Of a stretch of 64,000 bases of DNA, positions 8,216 through 17,408 are shown in pieces. The stretch is from Oscillospiraceae bacterium (GTDB lineage Bacteria > Bacillota > Clostridia > Oscillospirales > Acutalibacteraceae). Each line of letters opens with the position of its first letter. The first letter of the stretch is position 1. The stretch covers positions 1 through 64,000 of the forward strand of contig JAIRXU010000077.1 in the NCBI GenBank assembly GCA_031268095.1. The letters are read 5' to 3'. The notes beneath the pieces are model-generated. The model did no database searches. It worked only from the letters and a program-made list of their open reading frames with translations, and had not been told where the DNA came from. The translations under genes and the position numbers were made by a program.

Positions 8216-9472
8216 ATGGAAGTCTATAAGCATGACAAAAGCCGGGAATGGTTTGACCGGGCCTGCAAGGTCATCCCATCCGGCGTTTACGGGCATCTGG
8301 GCCCGGCGGAAGGCAACTTCATTCCCGTCAGCAAGTGGCCGCTGCTGGGCGACCGCGCCGAGGGGACCTATTTCTGGGACGTGGACGGCAACCGCTACAT
8401 TGACTATATGTGCGCCTACGGCCCCAATGTTCTCGGCTACAACGACCCCGACGTGGACGCCGCGGCGATCGCTCAGGCGAAAATCGGCAACTGCGTCACC
8501 TCTCCGTCGTATAAGATGGTGGAGCTGGCGGAGCTCATGGTGGATACCGTCAAAAGCGCGGACTGGGCGTTCTTCGCCAAGAACGGCAACGACGTGACCA
8601 CCGCCGCCATCATGACCGCCCGGGCTCACACGCACAAAAAGAAGATCATTTTTGTCAACGGGTTCTATCACGGCGTTGCCCCCTGGACCCAGAAGATCGA
8701 CTACCCCGGCGTCATCCCCGAAGATGTGTCCAATAATCTCTATGTAGACTGGAACGACATCCCCGCGCTGGAGACGCTGCTTGCGGAAAATGAGGGCGAA
8801 ATCGCCGCCTTCATCTCTACGCCTTACATGCACGGCAACTACCTCGACAACCAGCTCCCCGCCCCCGGGTACTGGCAGAAGGTCCGAGAACTTTGCACCA
8901 AACACGGCATTGTCCTGATCGTGGACGACGTACGGACCGGATTCCGGCTGGCGACGGAGGGCTCCGACGCGTTCTACGGCTTTGAGGCTGACCTGATCTG
9001 CTTCTGCAAGGCCATCGCCAACGGCTGGAACGTCTCGTGCCTTTGCGGCAAGGAATTCATCAAAGGCGCGGTCAGCTCCCTCAGCTACACCGGCTCTTAT
9101 TGGATGAGCGCCGTCCCCTTCGCGGCCGGCATCGCCAATATCAACAAAATGCGGCAGCTGGGCCTCCCCGCCATCCTTAAGGAAAAAGCGGTGAAGCTTC
9201 TGGACGGTCTAACCAAAACCGCGACGGAGAACGGGTTCCGCCTCTTGATCTCCGGCGAACCCGCGCTGTTTTATCTGCGCATCGCCAACGACGACAGCCT
9301 GTTCCTCCACCAGGAATGGATTGCCGAGTGCGTCCAGCGGGGCGTCTTCTTTGCCGGGCATCACAACCACTTCCTCAACTATGCCGTATCAGATGAAGAT
9401 ATCTCCTTTACGCATGAAGTCGCCGACGAGGCTTTCAAGGTCGTCCGGAAAAACCATCCGGAGCTGTTCTGA
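8216..9472 (+). CDS. Class III PLP-dependent aminotransferase (glutamate-1-semialdehyde aminomutase-like)
   Basis: This fold type I aminotransferase has 418 residues, the normal length for the class. The likely PLP lysine is Lys265 in ICFCKAIANG. The PLP-ring Asp sits in LIVDDVRTGFR (235-244), where the usual D-E pair is D-D. The substrate-domain entry YFWDVDGNRYIDYMCAYGPN is typical of the HemL/ornithine-aminotransferase class. It is not a housekeeping HemL by context: no heme genes are nearby. It is flanked by SCP2-like and transketolase genes, so it probably aminates an aldehyde or ketone made or used by the transketolase (inference). The start is ATG 8216 after TAGGAGGAACC. The D-D change may alter cofactor or substrate handling. 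Confidence 0.85.
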   Translation: MEVYKHDKSREWFDRACKVIPSGVYGHLGPAEGNFIPVSKWPLLGDRAEGTYFWDVDGNRYIDYMCAYGPNVLGYNDPDVDAAAIAQAKIGNCVTSPSYKMVELAELMVDTVKSADWAFFAKNGNDVTTAAIMTARAHTHKKKIIFVNGFYHGVAPWTQKIDYPGVIPEDVSNNLYVDWNDIPALETLLAENEGEIAAFISTPYMHGNYLDNQLPAPGYWQKVRELCTKHGIVLIVDDVRTGFRLATEGSDAFYGFEADLICFCKAIANGWNVSCLCGKEFIKGAVSSLSYTGSYWMSAVPFAAGIANINKMRQLGLPAILKEKAVKLLDGLTKTATENGFRLLISGEPALFYLRIANDDSLFLHQEWIAECVQRGVFFAGHHNHFLNYAVSDEDISFTHEVADEAFKVVRKNHPELF

Positions 9473-9514
9473 TTTGCGGTTCTGATATTTGAAAAAAGAT
9501 GGAGGGTTCCCCTC

Positions 9515-10222
9515 ATGCCAAACAAAACCAAACGCGTCCTCGCCGTCCTGCTGGCCCTGCTGACCGTCGCTTCGCTGGCGTTCCCCGTATTTGCCGCTGG
9601 CGAAGGCGCGGGCGAGCCGGATCTCGCCGCCTGCCTGGCGGAAATCAAGCGGATCCTCGACGGCGGAAAATGGACGCTGCAGGCCAAGGAAAATGGCGCC
9701 GATATCCTGCTGGCGGCGGACGGCGACGACGTCGTCGCGGAAATGCCCATCGACCCCGCGCAGCCTGTAACGCTCAACGCCACGCTGCAGTGGCTGTTTC
9801 AGCTGGTCACCGGCAAGAACGTCCGGTACCTGACGCTTGGCGGCAAGCTCTACCAAATCTTCCCGGATCGCTTTATCCGCGAGGAAATTTCCGGCGGCAG
9901 CATGGGTACGCCGCCGTTCGTCACCTACCTGCAAGCCCTTTTGGCGCAGGCGGAGCCCGCGGCAGGCGAAGAGACCGTCGACGGAGTCGCCTACCTGACC
10001 GCCGCGGCGCAAGTCGAAACCGGGCGCGAGGCGATCTTCTATTTCCAGGGCGGCCAGCTGCGCCGCCTGGTCGTCAAGCAGAACGGCGCCGTCGTCAGCA
10101 CGAGCGAAATCCAGTCCTTCCGCGCCGGCGCGGACGCAAAGCTCTTCAGCATCAAGTGGATGCACAGCAGCCTGCTGCTGAAGGTGATCACGTTCATCAT
10201 TCGTACGTACCCCACGTATTGA
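9515..10222 (+). CDS. Secreted protein of unknown function
   Basis: A 235-residue protein with a clear Sec signal peptide: NKTKR, then a hydrophobic core, then VFAAGEG near residue 28. There is no lipobox Cys, so it is probably released or wall-associated. The mature part is a compact alpha/beta sequence with alternating strand-like stretches (LQAKENGADILLAADGDDVV; IFYFQGGQLRRLVVKQNG). This loosely recalls LolA/LppX-type beta-sheet carriers, but I do not recognise a named family. The start is ATG 9515 after GGAGGG. Its place between the aminotransferase and the transketolase suggests a role outside the membrane for the same pathway, perhaps carrying a hydrophobic product. That is inference. 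Confidence 0.75.
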   Translation: MPNKTKRVLAVLLALLTVASLAFPVFAAGEGAGEPDLAACLAEIKRILDGGKWTLQAKENGADILLAADGDDVVAEMPIDPAQPVTLNATLQWLFQLVTGKNVRYLTLGGKLYQIFPDRFIREEISGGSMGTPPFVTYLQALLAQAEPAAGEETVDGVAYLTAAAQVETGREAIFYFQGGQLRRLVVKQNGAVVSTSEIQSFRAGADAKLFSIKWMHSSLLLKVITFIIRTYPTY

Positions 10223-10274
10223 CGCATTCCCCTGTTCACGCTTTATTCTGTACATAGAAAGGTCGGATTTCATC

Positions 10275-11147
10275 ATGGCACTCTCCAAGCAGGAATGGAT
10301 TGAGCTGGAAAACAAAGCCCATGAGCTGCGCAACCTGTGCCTGGATACCACCCACTGGGCGGGGTCCGGACACATCGGCGGCGGCCTGAGCTGCATGGAT
10401 ATGCTCACCATTCTCTATTACAAGTACCTCAGCCTCGACCCCTCGAACCCGGACTGGGCGGACCGCGACCGCTTCATCCTCAGCAAGGGGCACGCGGGCA
10501 TCGCCTGGGCCCCCGTCCTGGTCAGCAAAGGGTACAATGATCCCGAGCAGCTCAAGACCTTCAATCTCACGAACTCCAAAATGGGCATCCATCTGGACGC
10601 CAACAAGGTTGTTGGTGTAGACGCTTCGACCGGTTCCCTCGGGCATGGACTGCCCATCGCCGTCGGCACCGCGCTGGCCGCCCGGGTCCAGAAGAAGGAC
10701 TACTGGACTTACTGCATCATGGGCGACGGCGAATGCGACGAAGGCGAGATCTGGGAAGCCGCCATGTCTGCCGCTCACTTCGGCGTGACCAACCTCATCA
10801 GCTTTGTTGACCGCAACGAATGCATGATTGACGGCCCGACGGAAGACGTCATGAAGCTTGAGCCTTTCGCGGACAAATGGGCCGCCTTCGGTTTCCTCGT
10901 CAAGGAAGTGGACGGCCAGAACCTCGACCAGCTGGACGACGCCATTGCCTTCGCCAAAGCCAACACCACCGGCAAGCCTGTCGTCATCATTTCCCACACC
11001 AAGAAGGGCGCGGGCATTGCGCACATTGAGGGCGATTACAAATGGCATTACGGCGCGATGGACGAAGACAGCTACCAGAAGGGCAAGGCAAGCCTGGCGG
11101 AGTACCATCAGGCCCGGCTGGCCCGCGCGGAAAAGGAGGGCGAATAG
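10275..11147 (+). CDS. Transketolase, N-terminal (TPP-binding) subunit
   Basis: This is the 290-residue N-terminal half of a split transketolase. The thiamine diphosphate motif is MGDGECDEGEIWEA. Supporting motifs are SGHIGGGLSCMD, DRDRFILSKGHAG and DASTGSLGHGLP, all hallmarks of the family. Transketolases move two-carbon ketol units between sugar phosphates, and also act on modified sugars in secondary pathways. The start is ATG 10275 after AGAAAGG. The partner subunit begins 1 bp after the stop, so the two are translationally linked and form the active heterotetramer. The operon setting, with an aminotransferase and lipid-binding-type proteins, suggests a special substrate rather than the housekeeping pentose phosphate pathway. 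Confidence 0.92.
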   Translation: MALSKQEWIELENKAHELRNLCLDTTHWAGSGHIGGGLSCMDMLTILYYKYLSLDPSNPDWADRDRFILSKGHAGIAWAPVLVSKGYNDPEQLKTFNLTNSKMGIHLDANKVVGVDASTGSLGHGLPIAVGTALAARVQKKDYWTYCIMGDGECDEGEIWEAAMSAAHFGVTNLISFVDRNECMIDGPTEDVMKLEPFADKWAAFGFLVKEVDGQNLDQLDDAIAFAKANTTGKPVVIISHTKKGAGIAHIEGDYKWHYGAMDEDSYQKGKASLAEYHQARLARAEKEGE

Positions 11148-11148
11148 C

Positions 11149-12159
11149 ATGGCAGGCGGATTGACTTACACCGCGGTGGAATCCACCGCGCTTTCCACGG
11201 CTGAGTACTACGGCAAGGCGCTCTGCGAACTGGGCGCGGAGCATCCCGAAATCGTCGCGCTGACGGCGGACCTTGGCAAATCCACCAAGATCGGCCTGTT
11301 TGGTGACGCGTTCCCGGACCGCTTCTTCAACGTCGGCATTGCGGAACAGAATATGTTCAGCATGGCCGCCGGGTTCGCAAAGGCGGGGTGTGTGCCTTTT
11401 GTATCTACGTTCTCGGTTTTCGCGTCCCTGCGCGCGGCGGACCAGGTCCATGCGGACATCTGCTACCAAAACTGCAACGTCAAGATTATCGCCACCCACG
11501 GCGGGACCTCCTTCGGCCAGGCGGGCTCCACCCATCACGCTATCTGCGACCTCGCGGTGGAGCGGGCGTTCCCCAACATGACCGTGATCGTCCCGGCAGA
11601 CGGGATGGAAACCGTCAACGCCGTGCGCGCGGCATACGAAACCCCCGGCCCGTTCTATATCCGCATCAACCGCGGGTTCGACCGTGTGGTATATGAAACG
11701 ACCGATTATGGCTTCCAGCTGGGCAAAGCCAGCACCATGCGGGAGGGCACGGACATCACCGTCATCGCCAACGGCTCCTGCGTTTTCCAGGCCATCCAGG
11801 CGTCTGATTTTCTCAATAACGCCGACGGCCTGAAGGTCCGCGTCCTCAACGTCCACACCCTCAAGCCCCTGGACAAAGAGGCCATCCGGAAGGCGATTGC
11901 CGACACCCGCCGGATCATCGTCGCCGAAGACCACAACGTCAACGGCGCGCTGGGGTCCGCCGTGGCGGAAGTCATCGCCGAATACGGCAAAGGCTGCGCT
12001 TTCACGCGCCTGGGCCTCCAGGATCAGTTCGCCCCCATCGGACTACACGAGGACATCATGTCCATCCTGGGCATCGATTCCAACGGCATCATTGCCGCCG
12101 TGCGCGAGACGATGGGCAAAGACTTCGAGCTGGATGACGACTGGACGGACGAAGTCTGA
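11149..12159 (+). CDS. Transketolase, C-terminal (pyrimidine-binding) subunit
   Basis: This is the 336-residue C-terminal half of the split transketolase, with the pyrimidine-binding and C-terminal domains. RFFNVGIAEQNMFSMAAGFA carries the catalytic Glu that contacts the TPP ring (IAEQ). ATHGGTSFGQAGSTHH and the transketolase C-terminal fold (VRVLNVHTLKPLD) follow. The start is ATG 11149, 1 bp after the N-subunit TAG, with GGAGGG inside the end of the upstream gene. A longer in-frame reading back to 10858 only overlaps the N-subunit and was not used. It works with the preceding gene as one enzyme; the substrate is unknown. Confidence 0.92.
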   Translation: MAGGLTYTAVESTALSTAEYYGKALCELGAEHPEIVALTADLGKSTKIGLFGDAFPDRFFNVGIAEQNMFSMAAGFAKAGCVPFVSTFSVFASLRAADQVHADICYQNCNVKIIATHGGTSFGQAGSTHHAICDLAVERAFPNMTVIVPADGMETVNAVRAAYETPGPFYIRINRGFDRVVYETTDYGFQLGKASTMREGTDITVIANGSCVFQAIQASDFLNNADGLKVRVLNVHTLKPLDKEAIRKAIADTRRIIVAEDHNVNGALGSAVAEVIAEYGKGCAFTRLGLQDQFAPIGLHEDIMSILGIDSNGIIAAVRETMGKDFELDDDWTDEV

Positions 12160-12181
12160 GCCAGCGAAAGGAGGCAGGACA

Positions 12182-12988
12182 TTGGTTTCTCAGGATATGC
12201 TGTTTAGCTACAAGATTTTTCTCAACGCGGCGCTGCCGCTGGTCAAGGTGATCGCCACCGACGTGCCGGCCTTGGCGAAGAAGTTCGAGAAGGCCCACTG
12301 CGTCTACCAGATCAGCGCCCTCGCGCCGGACTTGCCGGAAGGCAAGGTCGCCACCCATCTGACCATCAACAACGGCGAATGGACCGTCTGTCCCGATAAA
12401 CTCACCGATGCGCCCCTCGTCGAACTGCAATTCAAGAGCATCAATGCGTTTGTCGCGTTCTTCAAGGGCCAAATGAGTCCGGCCACGCTGCCGAAGATGA
12501 AGGGGGCGCTGAAGAACTTTGGCGCGTTTCTGAACCTGATGCAGGTGCTGCTGAAGATGTCGGCCCTGCTCTCGGCCAAAGAAGCGCCGAAGGACGAGGC
12601 CACCCAGACGCTGCTGGTCAAATGCTTTTTCTATCTGCTTTCCAGCGGCATCAGCTGTCTGAACAAATGCGGGCATGAAGCAATCCATGACTGGGCCCTG
12701 AAGAGCCCCGACCGGGTCTATGGCTGGGCCGTCAACGGGCATCCGGAAGTGTCGGCCTACATCCGCGTCAAGGCAGGCAAAAGCCGGGCCGGACGCGGGG
12801 AGTACAAACGCGCCATGCCTTTCTTCACTTTGCGCTTCGACTGCCTGGAGAGCGCGCTGGGCACACTGCTGGGCATCGACGACATGATGGAGGCCACCAA
12901 AGCCGGCCGGCTGATCATGGACGGCGCGCCGGAGTTCGGCGCGCAGTTGGGCGACTTCATGCTGACCGTCGCCGGGTATGCGCAATAG
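12182..12988 (+). CDS. Second tandem SCP2-like protein
   Basis: A 268-residue cytoplasmic protein built like the first gene of the operon but with weak sequence identity by eye. The first half (LTINNGEWTVCPDKL, LVELQFKSINAFVAFFKG, then a helical segment) and the second half (VSAYIRVKAGKSRAG, FFTLRFDCLESALGTLLG, LIMDGAPEFGAQLGDFML) each follow the SCP2 pattern of ligand-tunnel strand, helix and strand. The start is a TTG at 12182 with AGGAGG 7 bp upstream; an in-frame ATG at 12197 is less well spaced. It is the last gene of the operon, just before a strong terminator. Its ligand is unknown. Confidence 0.65.
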   Translation: MVSQDMLFSYKIFLNAALPLVKVIATDVPALAKKFEKAHCVYQISALAPDLPEGKVATHLTINNGEWTVCPDKLTDAPLVELQFKSINAFVAFFKGQMSPATLPKMKGALKNFGAFLNLMQVLLKMSALLSAKEAPKDEATQTLLVKCFFYLLSSGISCLNKCGHEAIHDWALKSPDRVYGWAVNGHPEVSAYIRVKAGKSRAGRGEYKRAMPFFTLRFDCLESALGTLLGIDDMMEATKAGRLIMDGAPEFGAQLGDFMLTVAGYAQ

Positions 12989-13025
12989 CGCAGTTTCTTG
13001 GCGTCATTCCCTATTCCGCCGCACT

Positions 13026-13063
13026 CCTCCGGTCCGGTGACTTCCGGACCGGAGGATTTTCTT
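13026..13063 (+). terminator. Intrinsic terminator closing the six-gene operon
   Basis: A perfect 12-bp stem (CCTCCGGTCCGG at 13026-13037 pairs with 13044-13055) with a 6-nt loop is followed by ATTTTCTT. Confidence 0.9.
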
Positions 13064-13084
13064 GCAAAAAATTTCTCTCAGCAA

Positions 13085-13113
13085 TTGATCCGGCGGCCGG
13101 AAGGGTTTATACT
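13085..13113 (+). promoter_or_regulatory. Promoter of the GH130 operon
   Basis: TTGATC (13085-13090), 17 bp and TATACT (13108-13113) lie 44 bp before the GH130 start, right after the preceding terminator. Confidence 0.7.
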
Positions 13114-13157
13114 ATACTGGGAAGAAGCAGAAGACAATCGGAGGAGGAGCGTGACCC

Positions 13158-14339
13158 ATGGAATCTATGCCGCAAACCATCGCCGGGCTGGAGGAGAGCT
13201 ACGAAGCGCTGCTGGCCCGCCCCAACGAGAAACTGGCTCCCGGCAACGGCGTCTATGACCGCTGGCGCTATCCCGTCCTGACCCGGGATCATACCCCGCC
13301 CTTCTGGCGGTACGACTACAGCAAAACGGCCAGCCCCTGGGAACTGCTGGGCATCAACGCTGTGTTCAATGCCGGGGCGCTCTGCCATCAGGGGAACTAT
13401 GTGCTGGTCGCCCGGGTGGAGGGCACGGACCGCAAGTCCTTCTTCGCGGTGGCGGAAAGCGACAGCCCCACCCAGGGCTTCCGGTTCCGGGATTTTCCCG
13501 TCGCCTTGCCGGACACCCAGCCGGAGGAAGTCAACGTCTACGACATGCGTCTGACCGCCCACGAAGATGGCTGGATTTACGGTGTCTTCTGCTCCGAGAG
13601 CAAGGACCCGGCGGATCCTTCTCTTTCCGCCGCGCGGGCGGCGGCGGGGATCGTCCGAACCAAGGACTTTGACACCTGGGAGCGGTTGCCGAACCTCCGG
13701 ACCGCCTCGGCCCAGCAGCGCAATGTTGTGCTGCACCCGAAGTTTGTCGGCGAGAAATATGCCTTTTTTACACGGCCCCAGGACGCTTTCATTGATGCGG
13801 GGAGCGGCGGCGGGATTTGCTTTGCGCTGTGCGACGACATTACCCGCCCGGCCATTGGCGAAGAGACGCTGGTCAGCCCCCGGCGGTACCACACCATCAC
13901 CGAGAGCAAGAACGGCGCGGGCGCTGTGCCCATCGAGACCCCCCGGGGATGGCTGCATATTGCCCATGGGGTCCGCAACACCGCCGCCGGACTGCGGTAT
14001 GTCATCTATGCTTTCCTGACGGATCTCGCGGAACCCTGGAACGTGATCGCGGAACCGGGCGGTTACCTGATCGCGCCGCGGGGCGAAGAACGGGTGGGTG
14101 ACGTGAGCAATGTGGCGTTCACCAACGGGGCCGCTGTGGCTCCGGACGGCAGCGTCGCCATCTACTACGCCTCCAGCGACACGCGGCTGCATGTGGCGAC
14201 AACAAGCATCGACCGGCTGCTGGACTATGTCTTTGGCACCCCGGCGGACCCCTTGCGCAGCGCCGACTGCGTTCGCCAGCGGACAGACCTGATCCGGCGC
14301 AATCTGGAAATTCGAAACGGAGGAACATTCCATGTCTGA
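13158..14339 (+). CDS. GH130 4-O-beta-D-mannosyl-D-glucose phosphorylase
   Basis: This intracellular phosphorylase has 393 residues and no signal peptide. The family is known to split Man-beta-1,4-Glc with phosphate into mannose 1-phosphate and glucose. The call rests on the GH130 subfamily 1 layout: an N-terminal YEALLARPN segment, [28 protein letters not shown] around the catalytic Asp, and [20 protein letters not shown]. The start is ATG 13158 after GAGGAGGAG. The stop overlaps the start of the phosphohexomutase by 8 bp, which fits product channelling: mannose 1-phosphate made here can be isomerised by the next enzyme. Other GH130 specificities, such as mannan-oligosaccharide phosphorylase, are possible. 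Confidence 0.85.
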   Translation: MESMPQTIAGLEESYEALLARPNEKLAPGNGVYDRWRYPVLTRDHTPPFWRYDYSKTASPWELLGINAVFNAGALCHQGNYVLVARVEGTDRKSFFAVAESDSPTQGFRFRDFPVALPDTQPEEVNVYDMRLTAHEDGWIYGVFCSESKDPADPSLSAARAAAGIVRTKDFDTWERLPNLRTASAQQRNVVLHPKFVGEKYAFFTRPQDAFIDAGSGGGICFALCDDITRPAIGEETLVSPRRYHTITESKNGAGAVPIETPRGWLHIAHGVRNTAAGLRYVIYAFLTDLAEPWNVIAEPGGYLIAPRGEERVGDVSNVAFTNGAAVAPDGSVAIYYASSDTRLHVATTSIDRLLDYVFGTPADPLRSADCVRQRTDLIRRNLEIRNGGTFHV

Positions 14340-16122
14340 TCTTGACCGGAGCGCCTATGCTCTGGAGCGGCAGCAAACCTGGCTGCGCCATGTTCCGCGG
14401 GACGCGGCGATTTATTCCGCCCTGGTTGCTTTGACGGATAATGAGACCGCCCGGACGGAAGCATTTCACACCGACCTGGAGTTCGGGACGGGGGGACTGC
14501 GGGGCATCCTCGGCCCCGGCACCAATCGCATGAACGATTACACCGTCGGTCAGGCAACCCAAGGGCTGGCCAATTACCTGACCCATCCTTTGGAGGGAAC
14601 GCCCGCGCGGACGGCCCTGCGGGTATGCATCGCCTTTGACACCCGCCGCTGCTCCCGCGCCTTCGCCTTGCGGGCGGCGGGCGTTCTCTGCGGCAATGGC
14701 ATCTCCGTGGATCTCTACCGCTCCCCCCGTCCGACGCCCATGCTCTCCTTCGCGGTGCGCAGGGCGCAGCGGCCCGCCCAGGCCGGGATCGTCATCACCG
14801 CATCCCACAATCCGCCGGAATACAATGGATACAAAGTCTACAACGGCGCTGGCTGCCAGCTGACCGACGACGCGGCGACAGCGGTGCTGGCGGAAATCAA
14901 GAATCTGGATCCGTTTGGAAAAGTCAAGTTTCTTGACCCGGCAGAGGCGGAAGCAAAGGGTCTGCTGACCTACCTCGGCGACGAGACCGACCGGGCGTAC
15001 CTCGACGCGCTGCGGGAGCAGCTGGCGCGGCTGCAGCCCGCCCTGGTCCGGGAGCACGCACGGGAACTGCGCATGATTTATACGCCTCTGCACGGCAGCG
15101 GACGGGTCCCCGTCGAGACGCTGCTGAAGCAGTTAGGGTATCCCCTGCTGCTGGTTCAGGACCAGGCGGACGAAGACGAAAACTTCCGCACCGTCGAAAA
15201 GCCCAACCCCGAGGAAGCGGCGGTGTTCACCCTGGCGCAGACGGAAGCGGCGGCGTTCCAGCCCCAAGTGATTTTTGCCACCGACCCGGACGCCGACCGG
15301 ATCGGCGTGATGGCCCGGCCCGGGAAAGGCGCTGATTACGAGATCTTAACGGGAAACCAAACCGGGGCGCTGCTGTGCCATTATATCATTACAACGCTGG
15401 AAAACGAAAAGCGGTTACCGGCCAACGCGGCGGTCGTGAAGACCATCGTCACGGGTACGCTGGTCAACCGGATCTGTGCAAAATATAAAGTCGCGGTCCG
15501 CGATATGCTGACGGGATTCAAGTATATCGGTGAGCAAATGGACCTTTGGCAAGAAAGCGGCGAGAAAACCTTCCTCTTCGGCCTTGAGGAAAGTTACGGC
15601 TATCTCTTCGGCGATGTGAGCCGGGACAAGGATGCGGTGATCTCGGCGGCGATGATCGCGGAAATGGCGCTGTGGTACCAGCAAACCGGCCTGACGCTGG
15701 TTGACGCGCTGGCAGAGCTCTACCGGGAGTTTGGCCCCGTGGCGGAAGACCTGATCAATCACGAGGTCAAGGGAACCGACGGGGTCGCCCGGATCCAGGC
15801 GCTGATGGACCGGGCTCGACGGGACTTCCGGACGATCCTGGAGGGGGAACAGGTCGTGGCGGCGGAAGACTACCTCACCCGCAAGCGCCTTGATCTTTCT
15901 AGCGGCGAAGAAACGCTCTTGACGCTGCCGCAGTCCAACGTCCTCAAGCTCTTTTATGCCAACGGCGAGTGGCTGACCCTGCGTCCCTCGGGCACGGAAC
16001 CGAAAATCAAACTGTATCTTTGCTCCAACGAAGCCTACCCGAAGGGGGCAACCATCCAACAGGCCCAGGATCGCGTGGCCGAGCTAAAGAAAAAAGCCCA
16101 GGCGTTCCTGGATCGTCCGTGA
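14332..16122 (+). CDS. Phosphoglucomutase/phosphomannomutase (alpha-D-phosphohexomutase)
   Basis: This cytoplasmic enzyme interconverts hexose 1- and 6-phosphates. It has 596 residues, the long PgcA/PMM2-type length. The phosphoserine is Ser158 in [15 protein letters not shown], the metal loop is TDPDADRIG (317-325), the sugar-specificity loop is [11 protein letters not shown], and the phosphate-binding loop is [10 protein letters not shown] near the C-terminus. The start is ATG 14332, overlapping the GH130 stop by 8 bp, so translation is coupled. In this operon it most likely converts the mannose 1-phosphate released by GH130. Whether it also serves as the cell's main phosphoglucomutase cannot be told from the sequence. 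Confidence 0.93.
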   Translation: MSDLDRSAYALERQQTWLRHVPRDAAIYSALVALTDNETARTEAFHTDLEFGTGGLRGILGPGTNRMNDYTVGQATQGLANYLTHPLEGTPARTALRVCIAFDTRRCSRAFALRAAGVLCGNGISVDLYRSPRPTPMLSFAVRRAQRPAQAGIVITASHNPPEYNGYKVYNGAGCQLTDDAATAVLAEIKNLDPFGKVKFLDPAEAEAKGLLTYLGDETDRAYLDALREQLARLQPALVREHARELRMIYTPLHGSGRVPVETLLKQLGYPLLLVQDQADEDENFRTVEKPNPEEAAVFTLAQTEAAAFQPQVIFATDPDADRIGVMARPGKGADYEILTGNQTGALLCHYIITTLENEKRLPANAAVVKTIVTGTLVNRICAKYKVAVRDMLTGFKYIGEQMDLWQESGEKTFLFGLEESYGYLFGDVSRDKDAVISAAMIAEMALWYQQTGLTLVDALAELYREFGPVAEDLINHEVKGTDGVARIQALMDRARRDFRTILEGEQVVAAEDYLTRKRLDLSSGEETLLTLPQSNVLKLFYANGEWLTLRPSGTEPKIKLYLCSNEAYPKGATIQQAQDRVAELKKKAQAFLDRP

Positions 16123-16148
16123 CGCTTTGGCCGGGAGGGAACAATTCT

Positions 16149-17291
16149 GTGAGATGGCTGATCATCTTCCCCAGCGTCCTCGCCGCCGTCGGCTTGGCGG
16201 CGCTGCTGGCCGACGGAATTCCTGTCTGGCTGCGCTGGCTGCGGCGCATTCATCTGGGCCGCTGGCAGGACCCGGCCGTATGGCTGGACCGGCTGCGCCA
16301 GGCCGGGAGACGGCAGGCAAAACACATGCCCCGGATTCCGGCCAGCGACCAAACCCGGGGCGTTTTGTGGGATGTTCTGCGGGGCCAATATACGAACCGG
16401 CGGCTGCAGCTTTGGCAGCGGGCCGCGCTGGTCGAGGCGGCGGAGGCCTTTGATGCGCCAACGGACTGGTTTGTTCTTCCGGAATCTACCGCTGAGCGCG
16501 ATATCCGCGCTGAACATGCCGCAGCTGCCTATGCCCTCCTGAAAGCGGGGCGGATTTCCGAACAGGACCTGCGCACCGTAACGGACGAACTGACCTCTCA
16601 GGCCGGCAGCGGGACGCTGCCCTATACCCCGGCCTTGCCCGCGCTGCGCTTCGTAGACACACTGATGGCCTGCCCGGCGCTCTTCCGGGCGGGCGGCGCG
16701 GCAGCGGACCTGAGCTTCCGGCAGCTGCGGGAGTACGCGGAAAACGGCCTTTCCCCTGTCACGGGCTGGCCTGCCCACTGCTTCCGCCCCACCCCGGACA
16801 ATGCCTGCGGGATCCCCCTGGGAATGACCGGCTGGGGCAGGGGCTGCGGATTCTGGATTTGCGCGCTGACGGAGAGTTTGACGGAAACCGCGGACCCGGC
16901 GGTTCAGGCTTGGCTGCTGTCCGCAGCGAGGAAGGCGGCGGACGCCCTTCTTCCCCGGCAGCTCCCCGGGGGCGGCTGGAGCCGCCAACTGCTGGCGGAC
17001 GACCGGCCCGAAAGCTCCGCTACCGCCATGATTGGCTACGCCCTGGCGCTGCTGAGCGCCTGCCCGGCGCTGCCAGAGTCCGATGCGGCCCGATGCCGCC
17101 AGGCGGCACAGGCTGCCCGCACCTGCCTGATGTCCTTGACCCGCCGGGACGGGACTGTTGATTTCGCGCAGGGGGACACCCGCGCCGTGGGTGTGTATTC
17201 CACCCGGACGGAGCCGCTCCCGCTGGCCCAGGCCTATGCTATCCGGCTCGGGGACGCGCTTATCTCCAGAACGAGGACACCAGGACGCTAA
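16149..17291 (+). CDS. GH88/GH105-like membrane-anchored protein
   Basis: A 380-residue protein with one N-terminal membrane helix (VRWLIIFPSVLAAVGLAALL) and no cleavage site. The body has the alpha/alpha-barrel pattern of unsaturated glucuronyl/rhamnogalacturonyl hydrolases. TGWGRGCGFWICALTESL matches the WGRGNGW motif of YteR-type GH105 enzymes, with Cys for Asn, and GGGWSRQLLADDRPESSATAMIGYAL matches the substrate-side P-ESSATAM segment. The start is GTG 16149 with GGGAGGG about 10 bp upstream. It is the third gene after GH130 and the mutase. These enzymes remove unsaturated uronic acids from pectin or glycosaminoglycan fragments. The anchoring and the altered motif make the exact activity uncertain. 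Confidence 0.75.
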   Translation: MRWLIIFPSVLAAVGLAALLADGIPVWLRWLRRIHLGRWQDPAVWLDRLRQAGRRQAKHMPRIPASDQTRGVLWDVLRGQYTNRRLQLWQRAALVEAAEAFDAPTDWFVLPESTAERDIRAEHAAAAYALLKAGRISEQDLRTVTDELTSQAGSGTLPYTPALPALRFVDTLMACPALFRAGGAAADLSFRQLREYAENGLSPVTGWPAHCFRPTPDNACGIPLGMTGWGRGCGFWICALTESLTETADPAVQAWLLSAARKAADALLPRQLPGGGWSRQLLADDRPESSATAMIGYALALLSACPALPESDAARCRQAAQAARTCLMSLTRRDGTVDFAQGDTRAVGVYSTRTEPLPLAQAYAIRLGDALISRTRTPGR

Positions 17292-17358
17292 AAGCGCTCA
17301 GGACAATGAGGCCAGCCAGAATGACGGCCACCAGACGGATCACTTTGCTGCGGTTCAT
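17260..17358 (-). CDS. 32-residue single-pass membrane peptide
   Basis: The minus strand from ATG 17358 encodes 32 residues: MNRSKVIRLV, then AVILAGLIVLSAFSVLV, then SSFWR and TAA at 17260. It has a basic N-terminus, a 17-20 residue hydrophobic helix and an aromatic/basic end. AGAAAGGA lies 7-10 bp upstream, so it looks translated. It sits 50 bp downstream of comM on the same strand and overlaps the 3' end of the GH88/105 gene by 32 bp in antisense. No family is recognised. Small proteins of this kind often join a membrane complex, but no partner is evident here. Confidence 0.6.
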   Translation of the reverse strand: MNRSKVIRLVAVILAGLIVLSAFSVLVSSFWR

Positions 17359-17408
17359 AGAACAATCCTTTCTGCCGGAAGCAACGCCGGCGGAATTTTT
17401 TTGTGATT

